Shown here in pieces: positions 44,320 to 52,573 of a DNA stretch of 64,000 nt. Origin of the DNA: VRUE01 sp963702955 (GTDB lineage: Bacteria > Actinomycetota > Thermoleophilia > Solirubrobacterales > 70-9); NCBI GenBank assembly GCA_963702955.1, contig OY969774.1, forward strand, positions 62,001-126,000, in the 5' to 3' direction. The first letter of the stretch is position 1; every line of letters begins with the position of its first letter. The notes below the pieces were generated by a model, which worked only from the letters and a program-made list of their open reading frames with translations, was not told the DNA's origin and ran no database searches. The translations under genes were made by a program, and so were the position numbers.

Positions 44320-46697
44320 GGGTTCTGGTCACCGGCGGCGGCGGCTTCATCGGCTCCCACGTGGTCGACAGGCTGATCGAACGCGGCGACACACCGCGGA
44401 TCTTCGACCTCAGCGCCTCCCCCTACCACTCGCCGCTCGAGGTCGAGACGTTCACCGGCAGCATCACCGACCCGGCCAACCTCGACCTGGCGATGCGCGA
44501 CTGCGACGCGGTGATCCACCTGGCGGCGGTCGCCGACGTCGCCCACGTGCTCGCCGACCCGGTGCTGGCCGAGGAGGTCAACACGCGCGGCACGCTCAAC
44601 GTGCTCGAGGCCGCCTGCCGGGCGGAGGTCGGGCGCGTCGTCTACGGCTCGACCACCTGGGTCTACAGCGACTGCGCCGAGCAGGCGGTCGACGAGTTGA
44701 CGCCGATCCCGGCGCCGCGCCACCTCTACACCGCGACCAAGCTCGCCGGCGAGACCTACTGCGCCGGCTACGCCGAGCTCTACGACCTCGAGAGCACGGT
44801 GCTGCGCTTCGGCATCCCCTACGGACCGCGGGCCCGCGCCGCCGGCGTCGTCGCCAAGTTCACCGACCTGGCGTTCGAAGGCAAGGCGCTGACGATCGCC
44901 GGCGACGGCAGCACGACGCGCAGCTTCATCTACGTCGAGGACCTCGCCGATGGGATCGTCGCCTCGCTGGCGCCCGAGGGCGCCGGCCGCACCTACAACC
45001 TCTCCGGCGACGAGGTCGTGACGATCCTCGAAATCGCCGAGCGGGTGCAGGAAAACACCGACAACTGCGAGATCGTCCACACGCCGCCTCGGCCCGGCGA
45101 CTTCCCCGGCAAGGAGATCTCCAACCAGCGGGCGCTGGAGGAGATCGGCTGGAAGGCCGAGACCAGCTTCCGCGAGGGCGTGCGCCGCTACGTCGAGTGG
45201 GTGCGCAACACGACCCGGCCGCCGGACCCGGTGCCGAGCCTGAAACCTGTGTTGAGTCACAACGGCAACGGAAACGGGAGCGGGCGCCCCGCCGGCGCCC
45301 TGCTGGCCGACACCGTCGCCGCCGAGCAGCGCCCGCCCCGGGTGCTGGTGCTGACTGCCGACATCGGCGAGGGCCACGACCTGCCGGCGCGGATGATCAA
45401 GGCCGACGTCGAGCGGGAAATCCCCGACGCCACCGTCGAGGTCGTCGACGGCCTGCAGGCGATGGGGAGGATCTCCTCCTCGGTGGCCCGCGACGGCTCG
45501 CGCTTCACCTTCCGCTGGCTACCCTGGCTGTTCGACGTTCAGTACTGGCTGATCACCAAGTTCGCGCCGACCCGCTGGCTGATGCACCATCTCAGCTACC
45601 TGCTCGGCTCGCGCGGGCTGCTGCGGACGGTCGCCGAGCGCCGGCCCGACGTCGTCGTCTCCACCTACCCGGGGGTGACCGCGGTGCTGGGGATGCTGCG
45701 CGAGAACCGCCGCCTCGACGTGCCCGTGCACTCGGCGATCACCGACCTCGCCGGCCTGCGCTACTGGGTCCATCCCGGCGTCAACCTGCACTACGTCACC
45801 CATCCGGAGTCGATCGAAGAGGTCGAGCGGCTCGCCGGGCCGGCCAGCGTCGAGTGGATGCGGCCGCCGATCGCCCCGGAGTTCCTGATGCCCCGCACCC
45901 GCACCGACGCCCGCCGCTCGCTCGAGGTGCCGGCGCACGGCCGGCTGGTGCTGGTCTCCGGCGGCGGCTGGGGGATCGGCGACCTCGAGGGGGCGATCGG
46001 GGCGGCACTCTCCGACGGGGACACGACCGTCGCCTGCATCACCGGCCGCAACGAGGCCCTCCGCGAGAAGCTCGAGCAGCGCTTCGCCGGCGACGAGCGG
46101 GTGCGGGTGATCGGCTTCACCGAGCAGATGAGCGACTGGATGGCGGCGGCCGACGCGATGGTCCACTCGACCGCCGGGCTGACCGTGCTGGAGGCCCACA
46201 TCCGCGGCTGCCCGGTCGTCTCCTACGGCTTCTCGGCCGGCCACCTGCGCGCCAACAACGCGGCCTTCGAGCGCTTCGGCCTGGCCGAGGTGGCGCGCTC
46301 CGAGCACGAGCTGGAGTCGGTGCTGCGCCACGTCACCCGCGAGCGCCGCTCGCCCGACTCCTCCTTCGCCTCGCTGCCCTCGATCGCCTCGCGGCTGCTG
46401 ACAGCGCGACCGCGGGTGCGGCCGCAGCCGGTCTGGCGCCTGCGAGCCGGCCGGGTGGCCGCCACGATCAGCCTCGCCGCGGTGGCGGTCGCGCTGCTCG
46501 TCAGCCTCAGCCTCGCCGGCGACTGGGACACGCCCTACCACGTGATCTCGAAGGCGGCAAAGCCGCTCGAGGGGCGGATCCACTTCGGCAGGGACCCCGA
46601 TCCGACCGCCCCGGCGGCGCGGCGGGCTCGCCCCGTCGCGCCGCATCCCGCCGCCGCCCGGCAGGCGCGACGCGCGGTTCTCAGCGAAAGCCCTTGA
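44316..46697 (+). CDS. Fusion: NAD-dependent sugar epimerase plus MGDG-synthase-like glycosyltransferase with C-terminal helix
   Basis: 793 residues in one uninterrupted frame. Residues 1-300 are an extended SDR epimerase (VTGGGGFIGSH, VVYGSTTWVYSD, YTATK catalytic Tyr/Lys). A Asn/Gly-rich linker (about 310-340) follows. Residues about 345-690 resemble MGDG synthase/MurG-type GT28 enzymes: VLVLTADIGEGHDLPARMI, VSTYPGVTAVLGML, and the nucleotide-sugar site MVHSTAGLTVLEAHIRGCP. A helix at about 700-722 could anchor the C-terminus. It probably converts a UDP-sugar and transfers it to a diacylglycerol-like lipid. I know of no common family with this fusion. It overlaps genes on both sides by four bases. 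Confidence 0.85.
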   Translation: MRVLVTGGGGFIGSHVVDRLIERGDTPRIFDLSASPYHSPLEVETFTGSITDPANLDLAMRDCDAVIHLAAVADVAHVLADPVLAEEVNTRGTLNVLEAACRAEVGRVVYGSTTWVYSDCAEQAVDELTPIPAPRHLYTATKLAGETYCAGYAELYDLESTVLRFGIPYGPRARAAGVVAKFTDLAFEGKALTIAGDGSTTRSFIYVEDLADGIVASLAPEGAGRTYNLSGDEVVTILEIAERVQENTDNCEIVHTPPRPGDFPGKEISNQRALEEIGWKAETSFREGVRRYVEWVRNTTRPPDPVPSLKPVLSHNGNGNGSGRPAGALLADTVAAEQRPPRVLVLTADIGEGHDLPARMIKADVEREIPDATVEVVDGLQAMGRISSSVARDGSRFTFRWLPWLFDVQYWLITKFAPTRWLMHHLSYLLGSRGLLRTVAERRPDVVVSTYPGVTAVLGMLRENRRLDVPVHSAITDLAGLRYWVHPGVNLHYVTHPESIEEVERLAGPASVEWMRPPIAPEFLMPRTRTDARRSLEVPAHGRLVLVSGGGWGIGDLEGAIGAALSDGDTTVACITGRNEALREKLEQRFAGDERVRVIGFTEQMSDWMAAADAMVHSTAGLTVLEAHIRGCPVVSYGFSAGHLRANNAAFERFGLAEVARSEHELESVLRHVTRERRSPDSSFASLPSIASRLLTARPRVRPQPVWRLRAGRVAATISLAAVAVALLVSLSLAGDWDTPYHVISKAAKPLEGRIHFGRDPDPTAPAARRARPVAPHPAAARQARRAVLSESP

Positions 46698-47395
46698 TCG
46701 GAAAGCTGCTGGGTGGGGCGGCCGCCGCTGCGACGCTCGCCCAGGCGACGCCGGCGCTGGCCCCGGTCGTGCCGGCACTCGGCGACGCGCTGCGGATACG
46801 CCGCAGCCAGGACGACCCCGACGGCGTCGCCCTCAGCTTCGACGACGGCCCGCACCCGCAGGGCACCCCGCAAATGCTGGAGGCGCTGCGCGAGGCCGGC
46901 GCGACGGCGACCTTCTTCCTGGTCGGCGAGCAGGTGGTGCGGCGCCCGGCCCTGGCGGCCGAGATCGTCGCCGCCGGCCACCGGGTCGAGCTGCACTGCC
47001 ACCGCCACCGCAACATGCTGCGGCTGACCGCGTCCGAGGTTCTCGACGACGCCGAGCGGGCGCGGGCGGCGATCGAGGAGGCGAGCGGCCAGGCCGTTGC
47101 CGACCACCGGCCCCCCTACGGCATCTACAGCGGCTCGGGCCTAAGGGCGATCCGCGGTCGCGGCTGGCGGCCGGTGCTGTGGTCGCGGTGGGGGAGGGAC
47201 TGGACACGGCGCGCGACGGCGACGTCGATCGCCCGCAAAGCGACCGCCGGGATCGGCGGCGGCGACATCGTCCTCCTGCACGACGCCGACTACTACAGCG
47301 CCCCCGGCTCCTGGGCGCGCACCGTGGCAGCCCTGCCGATCATCCTCGAGGAGCTCGGCAACCGCGGGCTGAAATCGGTGTCGCTGCGCCGCTGA
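46694..47395 (+). CDS. Polysaccharide deacetylase (NodB homology domain)
   Basis: 233 residues from TTG 46694, overlapping the fusion gene's stop (TTGA). A weak hydrophobic N-terminus (GGAAAAATLAQATPALAPVV) may be an uncleaved signal or anchor. NodB motifs: LSFDDGPHP (catalytic Asp and metal Asp), HCHRHRN (H-x3-H metal ligands), HRPPYG and DIVLLHDAD with the catalytic His. It should remove N-acetyl groups from a sugar polymer or glycolipid. Coupling to the aminotransferase and fusion gene suggests it edits the same glycolipid. Confidence 0.9.
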   Translation: MIGKLLGGAAAAATLAQATPALAPVVPALGDALRIRRSQDDPDGVALSFDDGPHPQGTPQMLEALREAGATATFFLVGEQVVRRPALAAEIVAAGHRVELHCHRHRNMLRLTASEVLDDAERARAAIEEASGQAVADHRPPYGIYSGSGLRAIRGRGWRPVLWSRWGRDWTRRATATSIARKATAGIGGGDIVLLHDADYYSAPGSWARTVAALPIILEELGNRGLKSVSLRR

Positions 47396-47499
47396 GTCGG
47401 TGGCGCCAGGGTCCACTGCTCGCAGCCGGCGAACGCCTCGTCGAGGCGCCTCGCCATCGCGCTTCTGGGCCGGTCCTGGTCGAAGATCTCCCTTGGCAT
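47293..47499 (-). CDS. Possible small protein antisense to the deacetylase 3' end
   Basis: 68 residues from ATG 47499, with GGAGGAG eight bases upstream (47514-47508). The first 35 residues lie in the intergenic gap and the rest are antisense to the deacetylase gene. It starts 66 bases after the hydrolase stop on the same strand. The protein is polar (MPREIFDQDRPRSAMARRL). The strong ribosome site is the only support. Confidence 0.4.
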   Translation of the reverse strand: MPREIFDQDRPRSAMARRLDEAFAGCEQWTLAPPTQRRSDTDFSPRLPSSSRMIGRAATVRAQEPGAL

Positions 47500-47565
47500 G
47501 GACTCTTCTCCTCCGTAGGGGGCGTTGATGCAGCATCCCCGCTCCTTCGGACGAAAAACATGCAA

Positions 47566-48399
47566 CTAGCGAAAATCGGCGATTAAGTCCGCAAGTTGCG
47601 CCGGTTGATCCAGGGCGACGAACGTCTTCGCGCCGGGGATCTCGACGATGCGGGCGTCCTTCATCTCGCTTGCGAACCGCTGCGCGTAGGAGATCGGGAA
47701 GAACCTGTCGCCGGGGGCCCAGGCGAGCAGGATCGGCAGGTCGGAGCCGCGCAGGCGCTGCGCCGCCTCGAGCGTGTAGCGCTTGTTCATCCCGACCGTG
47801 AACTTCTTCGCGTCGCGCCTCACTCCCGGGTCATGCAGGCTCGGCTGCATCCAGGAGGCGACCAGCTCGGGCGGGATCGGCGTCTTCGCGAAGGGCCGGA
47901 AGGCGGCACGGGCGAGGGCGCCGATCCGGAACGGCGCCGAGAGGACCGTCATGCCGCCCGGCAGCGCGGCCAGCGGCGGCATCGCCTTGAAGATCCCCGG
48001 CGGGAAGTTCTCGTACATGTCGCAGTTGGTCAGCACCAGGCGGCCGATCCGCTCCGGGTGGCGGCTGACCAGCACCTGCGAGATCGCCCCGCCGGAGTCG
48101 TTGCCGACGATCGTCACGTCGCTCAGGTCGAGCTGCTCGAGGAAGCTCGCGATCGTCGCCGCGACGCCGTACGGCGAGAGGTCGGCGTCGGGATTCATCG
48201 CCACCTGCTGAGCGGCGAGCGGCCAGTCGGGAGCGAGGCAGCGGCAGCGGTCGGAGAGGTTGTCGACGACGCCGTCCCAGAGGCGCCCGTCGACGAGGAA
48301 GCCGTGGACGAAGACGACCGGCGGGCCCGCGCCCGCCTCGCGGTAGCGGACGGTTCCGGCGGGAAGCGCTACCTCGCGCCGCTGGTCGGCTGACGCCAT
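47566..48399 (-). CDS. Alpha/beta hydrolase with Asp nucleophile and no canonical His
   Basis: 277 residues. The oxyanion region is VFVHGFLVDGRLWDGVV, and the nucleophile elbow is GNDSGGA with Asp101, as in haloalkane dehalogenases and epoxide hydrolases. Where the catalytic His normally stands the sequence reads AKTFVALDQP (Thr259), so the classical triad is incomplete. Many actinobacterial homologues of this type share that pattern; their chemistry is unclear. Its start lies within the end of the diguanylate cyclase gene (31-base overlap). Confidence 0.85.
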   Translation of the reverse strand: MASADQRREVALPAGTVRYREAGAGPPVVFVHGFLVDGRLWDGVVDNLSDRCRCLAPDWPLAAQQVAMNPDADLSPYGVAATIASFLEQLDLSDVTIVGNDSGGAISQVLVSRHPERIGRLVLTNCDMYENFPPGIFKAMPPLAALPGGMTVLSAPFRIGALARAAFRPFAKTPIPPELVASWMQPSLHDPGVRRDAKKFTVGMNKRYTLEAAQRLRGSDLPILLAWAPGDRFFPISYAQRFASEMKDARIVEIPGAKTFVALDQPAQLADLIADFR

Positions 48400-49874
48400 G
48401 GGGAGAGCTTAGTCGCGTGCGGCTCCCCCTGGGCCAGGGCGATGCGCCGCGACTCCTTCTGCGCATACATGCGGACGTCGGCGAGCTGCAACGCGGGCGA
48501 GGGCTCGCTCTCCTCGCGGGGCACCTCGACGGCGCCCCAGGACGAGCTGACGTCGAACCCCGGCCCGATCGCCGTCAGCGCCCTCGTCGCCTCGCGCGTC
48601 ACGGCCTCGAAGCGCTCTCGCGGGCAGGTCAGCAGGGCGCAGAACTCGTCGCCGCCGACCCGGTAGGCGACGCCGTCGTCCCCGACCGCGTCCCGCAACG
48701 CTCCGCCGAGCCGCATCAGCAGCTCGTCCCCGGCCGGGTGGCCGAAGGTGTCGTTGTAGCGCTTGAACCCGTTGAGGTCGAAGAGCAGCAGCGCCATCGG
48801 GCGCTCCTCGCTCGCCTGGGCCAGCAGGACCGGCAGGTCGACCTGCAACCGGCCGCGGTTGGCGAGCCCGGTCAGCGCGTCGGTGCGCACCTGCTCGAGC
48901 AGGGCCTTGTTCTCCCTGTCGCTCATCGCCAGCCGCAGGATCACCGCCGTCATCGTCGCCACCCAGAGGATCGTCGAGAGGCCGCTGGTCGCGCTGTAGT
49001 ACTGGATCGCGAAAAGGCCGATCATGACGGCAGCGAAGACCGCCGGGACGACTATCTCGCGAGGCTTGTCGCCCTCGACGGGGGAGGTGATCGCGGCCGC
49101 CTCCGACGGCTGCCAGACGGCGGCGCCGAGGCAGACCGCGGCGATCAGGTAGATCGGGTCGATCCAGTTGCCTCCCGGCAGCGCTCCCCCGGTCGACTGC
49201 AGCGTGTAGGCGATGTCGGCGATCACCAGCGCCGAGAGCCCGAGCAGCAGCAGCGACCAGGTCCGGCCGGGGCGCCAGCCGGTCAGCGCGACGATGCCGA
49301 CCACCATCGCCACCATGCCGATGTCGCCGAGCGGGTAGGCCAGGGTCGTCAGCACCTGCAGCGGCGAGCCGGTCGCCTTTTCGGCGACGAAGTCGTAGAC
49401 GAAGGCCGCCCCGAGGGCGGCGGTGCCGAGTGCCGCGATCGCCCCGTCCATCCACAGCCGCCAGTTGATCTCGTGCGCGCGGGCGCGCACGAGAAGCGCC
49501 AGGCCGGCGTAGGCGAGCGGGTAGAAGGCGAGGTAGCCGATGTCGGCCGGCGAGGGATAGGGGGCGTTCGGATTGCCTTCGATGAAGGCGGTCCAGTAGA
49601 CCTCGGCGGCGCCCCAGACGAGGATCGCGGCGCCGATCAGCACCCAGGCGGTGCGCTCGCGCCCGAAGGCGGAGGCCCTGACGAGGCAGGCGATCCCGGC
49701 GCCGATTACGACCGCGTCGTAGACGACTTCGATCGTGAGGTCGAGGTTGTCGCCCAGCCCGAGCCAGGAGTGCAGGGCGACGAGCGCGGTGCCGCCGAGC
49801 AGCAGGACCGCCAGAGCGGTGCGGAGGAAGCGCGCCGGGCGGCTGTCGCCGCCGGCGGGGTGCGTCGTCGTCAT
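48369..49874 (-). CDS. Membrane-bound GGDEF diguanylate cyclase
   Basis: 501 residues. About ten hydrophobic segments fill residues 15-320. A GGDEF domain (about 335-490) follows, with DALTGLANRGRLQVDLP, LLFDLNGFKRYNDTFGHPAGD and an intact active loop RVGGDEF, so it should make cyclic di-GMP. No RxxD inhibitory site precedes the loop. The membrane part resembles 7TM/MHYT-like sensors only in outline. It is divergent from rpmE. Confidence 0.9.
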   Translation of the reverse strand: MTTTHPAGGDSRPARFLRTALAVLLLGGTALVALHSWLGLGDNLDLTIEVVYDAVVIGAGIACLVRASAFGRERTAWVLIGAAILVWGAAEVYWTAFIEGNPNAPYPSPADIGYLAFYPLAYAGLALLVRARAHEINWRLWMDGAIAALGTAALGAAFVYDFVAEKATGSPLQVLTTLAYPLGDIGMVAMVVGIVALTGWRPGRTWSLLLLGLSALVIADIAYTLQSTGGALPGGNWIDPIYLIAAVCLGAAVWQPSEAAAITSPVEGDKPREIVVPAVFAAVMIGLFAIQYYSATSGLSTILWVATMTAVILRLAMSDRENKALLEQVRTDALTGLANRGRLQVDLPVLLAQASEERPMALLLFDLNGFKRYNDTFGHPAGDELLMRLGGALRDAVGDDGVAYRVGGDEFCALLTCPRERFEAVTREATRALTAIGPGFDVSSSWGAVEVPREESEPSPALQLADVRMYAQKESRRIALAQGEPHATKLSPWRQPTSGAR

Positions 49875-49938
49875 GCTCAGCTATCGGCAGCCGCAAGGCG
49901 ATTCAACAGCCTTGAACGAGGGGACTTGCAGACTTCTC

Positions 49939-49944
49939 TAGACT
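49939..49944 (+). promoter_or_regulatory. -10 box TAGACT, leaderless start of rpmE
   Basis: TAGACT ends eight bases before the rpmE ATG at 49953. Confidence 0.55.
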
Positions 49945-49952
49945 GGTTGGCG

Positions 49953-50168
49953 ATGAAAGCAGGGATCCACCCCGATTACACGCTCGCCAACGTGCACTGC
50001 TCGTGCGGCAACCAGTTCTACACCCGCTCGACCGAGGCGGACCTTCACGTCGAGCTCTGCTCGGAGTGCCACCCGTTCTACACCGGCAAGCAGAAGCTGG
50101 TCGACACCGGTGGCCGGGTGGAGCGGTTCCAGCGCCGCGCCGCCAAGCACGCCAAGGCCGCGAGGTAA
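49953..50168 (+). CDS. rpmE: 50S ribosomal protein L31
   Basis: 71 residues. MKAGIHPDYTLANVHCSCGN and LCSECHPFYTGKQKLVDTGG are diagnostic. The C-x-C and C-x2-C cysteines mark the zinc-binding (C+) form. It bridges the ribosomal subunits. It heads the rpmE-DUF1385-prfA order common in Gram-positives. The next gene starts three bases after its stop. Confidence 0.97.
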   Translation: MKAGIHPDYTLANVHCSCGNQFYTRSTEADLHVELCSECHPFYTGKQKLVDTGGRVERFQRRAAKHAKAAR

Positions 50169-50171
50169 GCC

Positions 50172-51188
50172 GTGGGGCCGGCGCGGGCCGCCCTGCAGGT
50201 TGAGAGCCCGGCGGCGGCCTCCTCGAACGGGGCCGACCCGCTGCGGATGCCCGACGGCGCCCTGGTCGCCAAGCGCGACGCGCCGGTCGGCGGACAGGCG
50301 GTGCTGGAGGGAGTGATGATGCGCGGCGTCTCGACCTGGGCCGTCGCGGTGCGCAACCCGGAGGGCCAGATCGAGCTCAGCTCCGAGTCGCTGGTGCCGT
50401 GGGCGAAGCGCCACCGCCTCTGGCGGGCGCCGGTGCTGCGCGGCGTCGTCGCCCTCGGCGAGTCGCTGAAGATCGGCTTCCGCGCCCTGGCGATCTCCGC
50501 CAACGCGCAGATGGAGCCCGACGAGGAGGGCGAGAAGGAAGAGATCGGCGGTTTCGTCTGGGGGGCGACGATCGTGCTCTCGATGGTGCTGGCGATCGGC
50601 CTCTTCTTCGTCGTCCCGGTCGGCCTGACCAGCCTGATCAAGGACCAGCTCGGCTCGCCCTTCCTCTTCTGGCTGATCGAGGGGGTGCTGCGGACGGGCA
50701 TCTTCATCGCCTACATCGCCGCGATCAGCCGCCTGCCGGACCTGCGGCGGGTGTTCGAGTACCACGGCGCCGAGCACAAGACGATCTCCTGCTACGAGGC
50801 CGAAGACGAGTTGGTCCCCGCCCGGGCCAAGCTCTACTCGCGCCTGCACCCGCGCTGCGGCACCAGCTTCCTGCTGATCGTGATGGTGCTGGCGATCTTC
50901 GTCTTCGCGCCGATCGGGCTGCCCGCCTGGTACTGGCTGGTGGCCTCGCGCATCCTCGGCATCCCGCTGATCGCCGGCCTCTCCTACGAGGTGATCAAGT
51001 GGGCCGGCCGCAACCGCCGCAAACGTTGGGTGCGGGCGGTGATGTGGCCGGGCCTGATGCTGCAGAACCTGACCACGCGGGAGCCCGACCTGGAGCAGCT
51101 CGCGGTGGCGATCGCTGCGCTGGACAAGGTTCTTGCCGAGGAGAAGCCTCTTGAGCAGGGCGAGGCACCTATAGAGATCGTGGCGTAG
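50172..51188 (+). CDS. DUF1385 (YqhQ-like) membrane protein
   Basis: 338 residues from GTG 50172. The family signatures VGGQAVLEGVMMRGVSTWAVAVR, FEYHGAEHKTISCYE and LHPRCGTSFLLIVM are present, with four or five membrane helices between about 130 and 300. The family is often encoded next to rpmE and prfA; its function is not established. A repeat element follows directly. Confidence 0.88.
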   Translation: MGPARAALQVESPAAASSNGADPLRMPDGALVAKRDAPVGGQAVLEGVMMRGVSTWAVAVRNPEGQIELSSESLVPWAKRHRLWRAPVLRGVVALGESLKIGFRALAISANAQMEPDEEGEKEEIGGFVWGATIVLSMVLAIGLFFVVPVGLTSLIKDQLGSPFLFWLIEGVLRTGIFIAYIAAISRLPDLRRVFEYHGAEHKTISCYEAEDELVPARAKLYSRLHPRCGTSFLLIVMVLAIFVFAPIGLPAWYWLVASRILGIPLIAGLSYEVIKWAGRNRRKRWVRAVMWPGLMLQNLTTREPDLEQLAVAIAALDKVLAEEKPLEQGEAPIEIVA

Positions 51189-51189
51189 G

Positions 51190-51331
51190 CGGGCGGGTCC
51201 TGTCGCCGGGTGGGGTGTCCCGCCGTCGCTGGGTTTTTCGCCTGAGGAGTGAATGGCCGTCCGAGGTGGTGGGTGGGGCGAAAAAGAGGACGCCGCGCCG
51301 GTGGGACACCCCACCCGACGCCACCCGCCCG
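51190..51331. repeat. Composite inverted repeat upstream of prfA
   Basis: Outer arms of about 30 bases pair imperfectly (CGGGCGGG... GGGTGGGGTGTCCC with GGGACACCCCACCC... CCCGCCCG). Inner arms TTTTTCGCC (51234-51242) and GGCGAAAAA (51277-51285) surround the core AGTGAATGGCCGTCCGAGG (51248-51266). The same core, with three differences, lies in the element at 52455-52569 on the other side of prfA. Confidence 0.7.
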
Positions 51332-51380
51332 AGCTGCGTCTCCGTTGATGCCTCCACTTCGCCCCCGCCCGAGCTATGCC

Positions 51381-51386
51381 TATGGT
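51381..51386 (+). promoter_or_regulatory. -10 box TATGGT, leaderless start of prfA
   Basis: TATGGT ends seven bases before the ATG at 51394, supporting that start over the in-frame ATG at 51376. Confidence 0.5.
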
Positions 51387-51393
51387 TCTCTCC

Positions 51394-52455
51394 ATGATCG
51401 AGTCGCTGGTTGAACAGATCGAAAGCCGGTTCTCCGAGCTGGAGGGGCTGATGTCGGATCCGGAGGTGATCTCGGATCGGGGGCGCTATGCCTCGGTCGG
51501 GCGGGAATATCGGGAGCTGCAGGGGGCGCATGCGTTGGCTGGGGAGTGGCGGACGCTGAAGGACGACTTCGAAGGCGCGAAGGAGCTGCTGGAGGAGGGG
51601 GAGGACGCTGAGCTGCGGAAGGTGGTCGAGGACGCACCCGCGAAGCTGGAGGAGCTGGAAGAGGGGATTCGCTTGGCGATGGTCGAGCGGGATCCGAACG
51701 ACGACAAGAACGTCCTGGTCGAGATCCGGGCCGGGACCGGGGGGGACGAGGCGGCGCTGTTCGCCGGCGACCTCTACAAAATGCTTACGCGCTATGCCGA
51801 GGAGCGCGGATTCGCCACCGAGGTGCTCTCGCAGTCGCCGGCCGAGGTCGGCGGCTTCAAGGAGGTGACCTTCGCGGTCAAGGGCGAGGGCGCCTACTCG
51901 ATCTTCAAGTTCGAGGGCGGCACCCACCGCGTGCAGCGGGTACCGGAGACCGAGTCGCAGGGCCGCATCCACACCTCGACCGCGACCGTCGCGGTGCTGC
52001 CCGAGGCCGAGGAGGTCGAGGTCGAGATCGACCAGAACGACCTGCAGATCGACGTCTACCGCTCCTCCGGCCCGGGCGGACAGTCGGTCAACACGACCGA
52101 CTCGGCGGTGCGGATCACCCACAAGCCGACCGGCATCGTCGTCTCGATGCAGGACGAGAAGTCGCAGCTGCAGAACCGCGAGAGGGCGATGCGGGTGCTG
52201 CGGGCGCGCCTGTATGAGCGCGAGGTCGCCGAACAGCAGGCGAAGGTCGCCGCCGAGCGCAAGGCGCAGGTCGGCAGCGGCGAGCGCTCGGAGAAGGTCC
52301 GCACCTACAACTTCCCCCAGGGGCGGGTCACCGACCACCGGATCAAGCTGACCTCGCATGACATCGACGGGGTGCTGGCCGGAGGCCTCGCCGAGTTCAG
52401 CGATGCGTTGGCCGCGGAGGAGAAGCGGCAAAGGCTGGAGGCCGCGGCAGTCTGA
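51394..52455 (+). CDS. prfA: Peptide chain release factor 1
   Basis: 353 residues. The codon-recognition tripeptide region is RVPETESQGRIHTS (PxT type, reading UAA/UAG). The catalytic GGQ is in SSGPGGQSVNTTDSAVRITH. The C-terminal QVGSGERSEKVRTYNFPQ is typical of RF1. The GGQ Gln is the expected methylation target of PrmC, encoded 118 bases downstream. Related inverted repeats stand on both sides. The first 100 codons are less GC3-biased than the rest. Confidence 0.96.
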   Translation: MIESLVEQIESRFSELEGLMSDPEVISDRGRYASVGREYRELQGAHALAGEWRTLKDDFEGAKELLEEGEDAELRKVVEDAPAKLEELEEGIRLAMVERDPNDDKNVLVEIRAGTGGDEAALFAGDLYKMLTRYAEERGFATEVLSQSPAEVGGFKEVTFAVKGEGAYSIFKFEGGTHRVQRVPETESQGRIHTSTATVAVLPEAEEVEVEIDQNDLQIDVYRSSGPGGQSVNTTDSAVRITHKPTGIVVSMQDEKSQLQNRERAMRVLRARLYEREVAEQQAKVAAERKAQVGSGERSEKVRTYNFPQGRVTDHRIKLTSHDIDGVLAGGLAEFSDALAAEEKRQRLEAAAV

Positions 52456-52569
52456 GAGCCTGTTCCGGCAGGGGTTCCACTTAACTTTTTTTGAAGACAG
52501 TGAGCGACCGTCCGAGGATGTCTCTGCAAAAAAAGTACAAGACGTTCCACCCCTGCCGGAACAGGCTCT
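52455..52569. repeat. Composite inverted repeat between prfA and prmC
   Basis: Perfect 20-base outer arms (52455-52474 and 52550-52569, AGAGCCTGTTCCGGCAGGGG and its complement). Inner arms ACTTTTTTT (52484-52492) and AAAAAAAGT (52528-52536) surround the core AGTGAGCGACCGTCCGAGG (52499-52517). It starts at the last base of prfA. The T-run also gives it intrinsic-terminator character. Confidence 0.75.
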
Positions 52570-52573
52570 AGGC

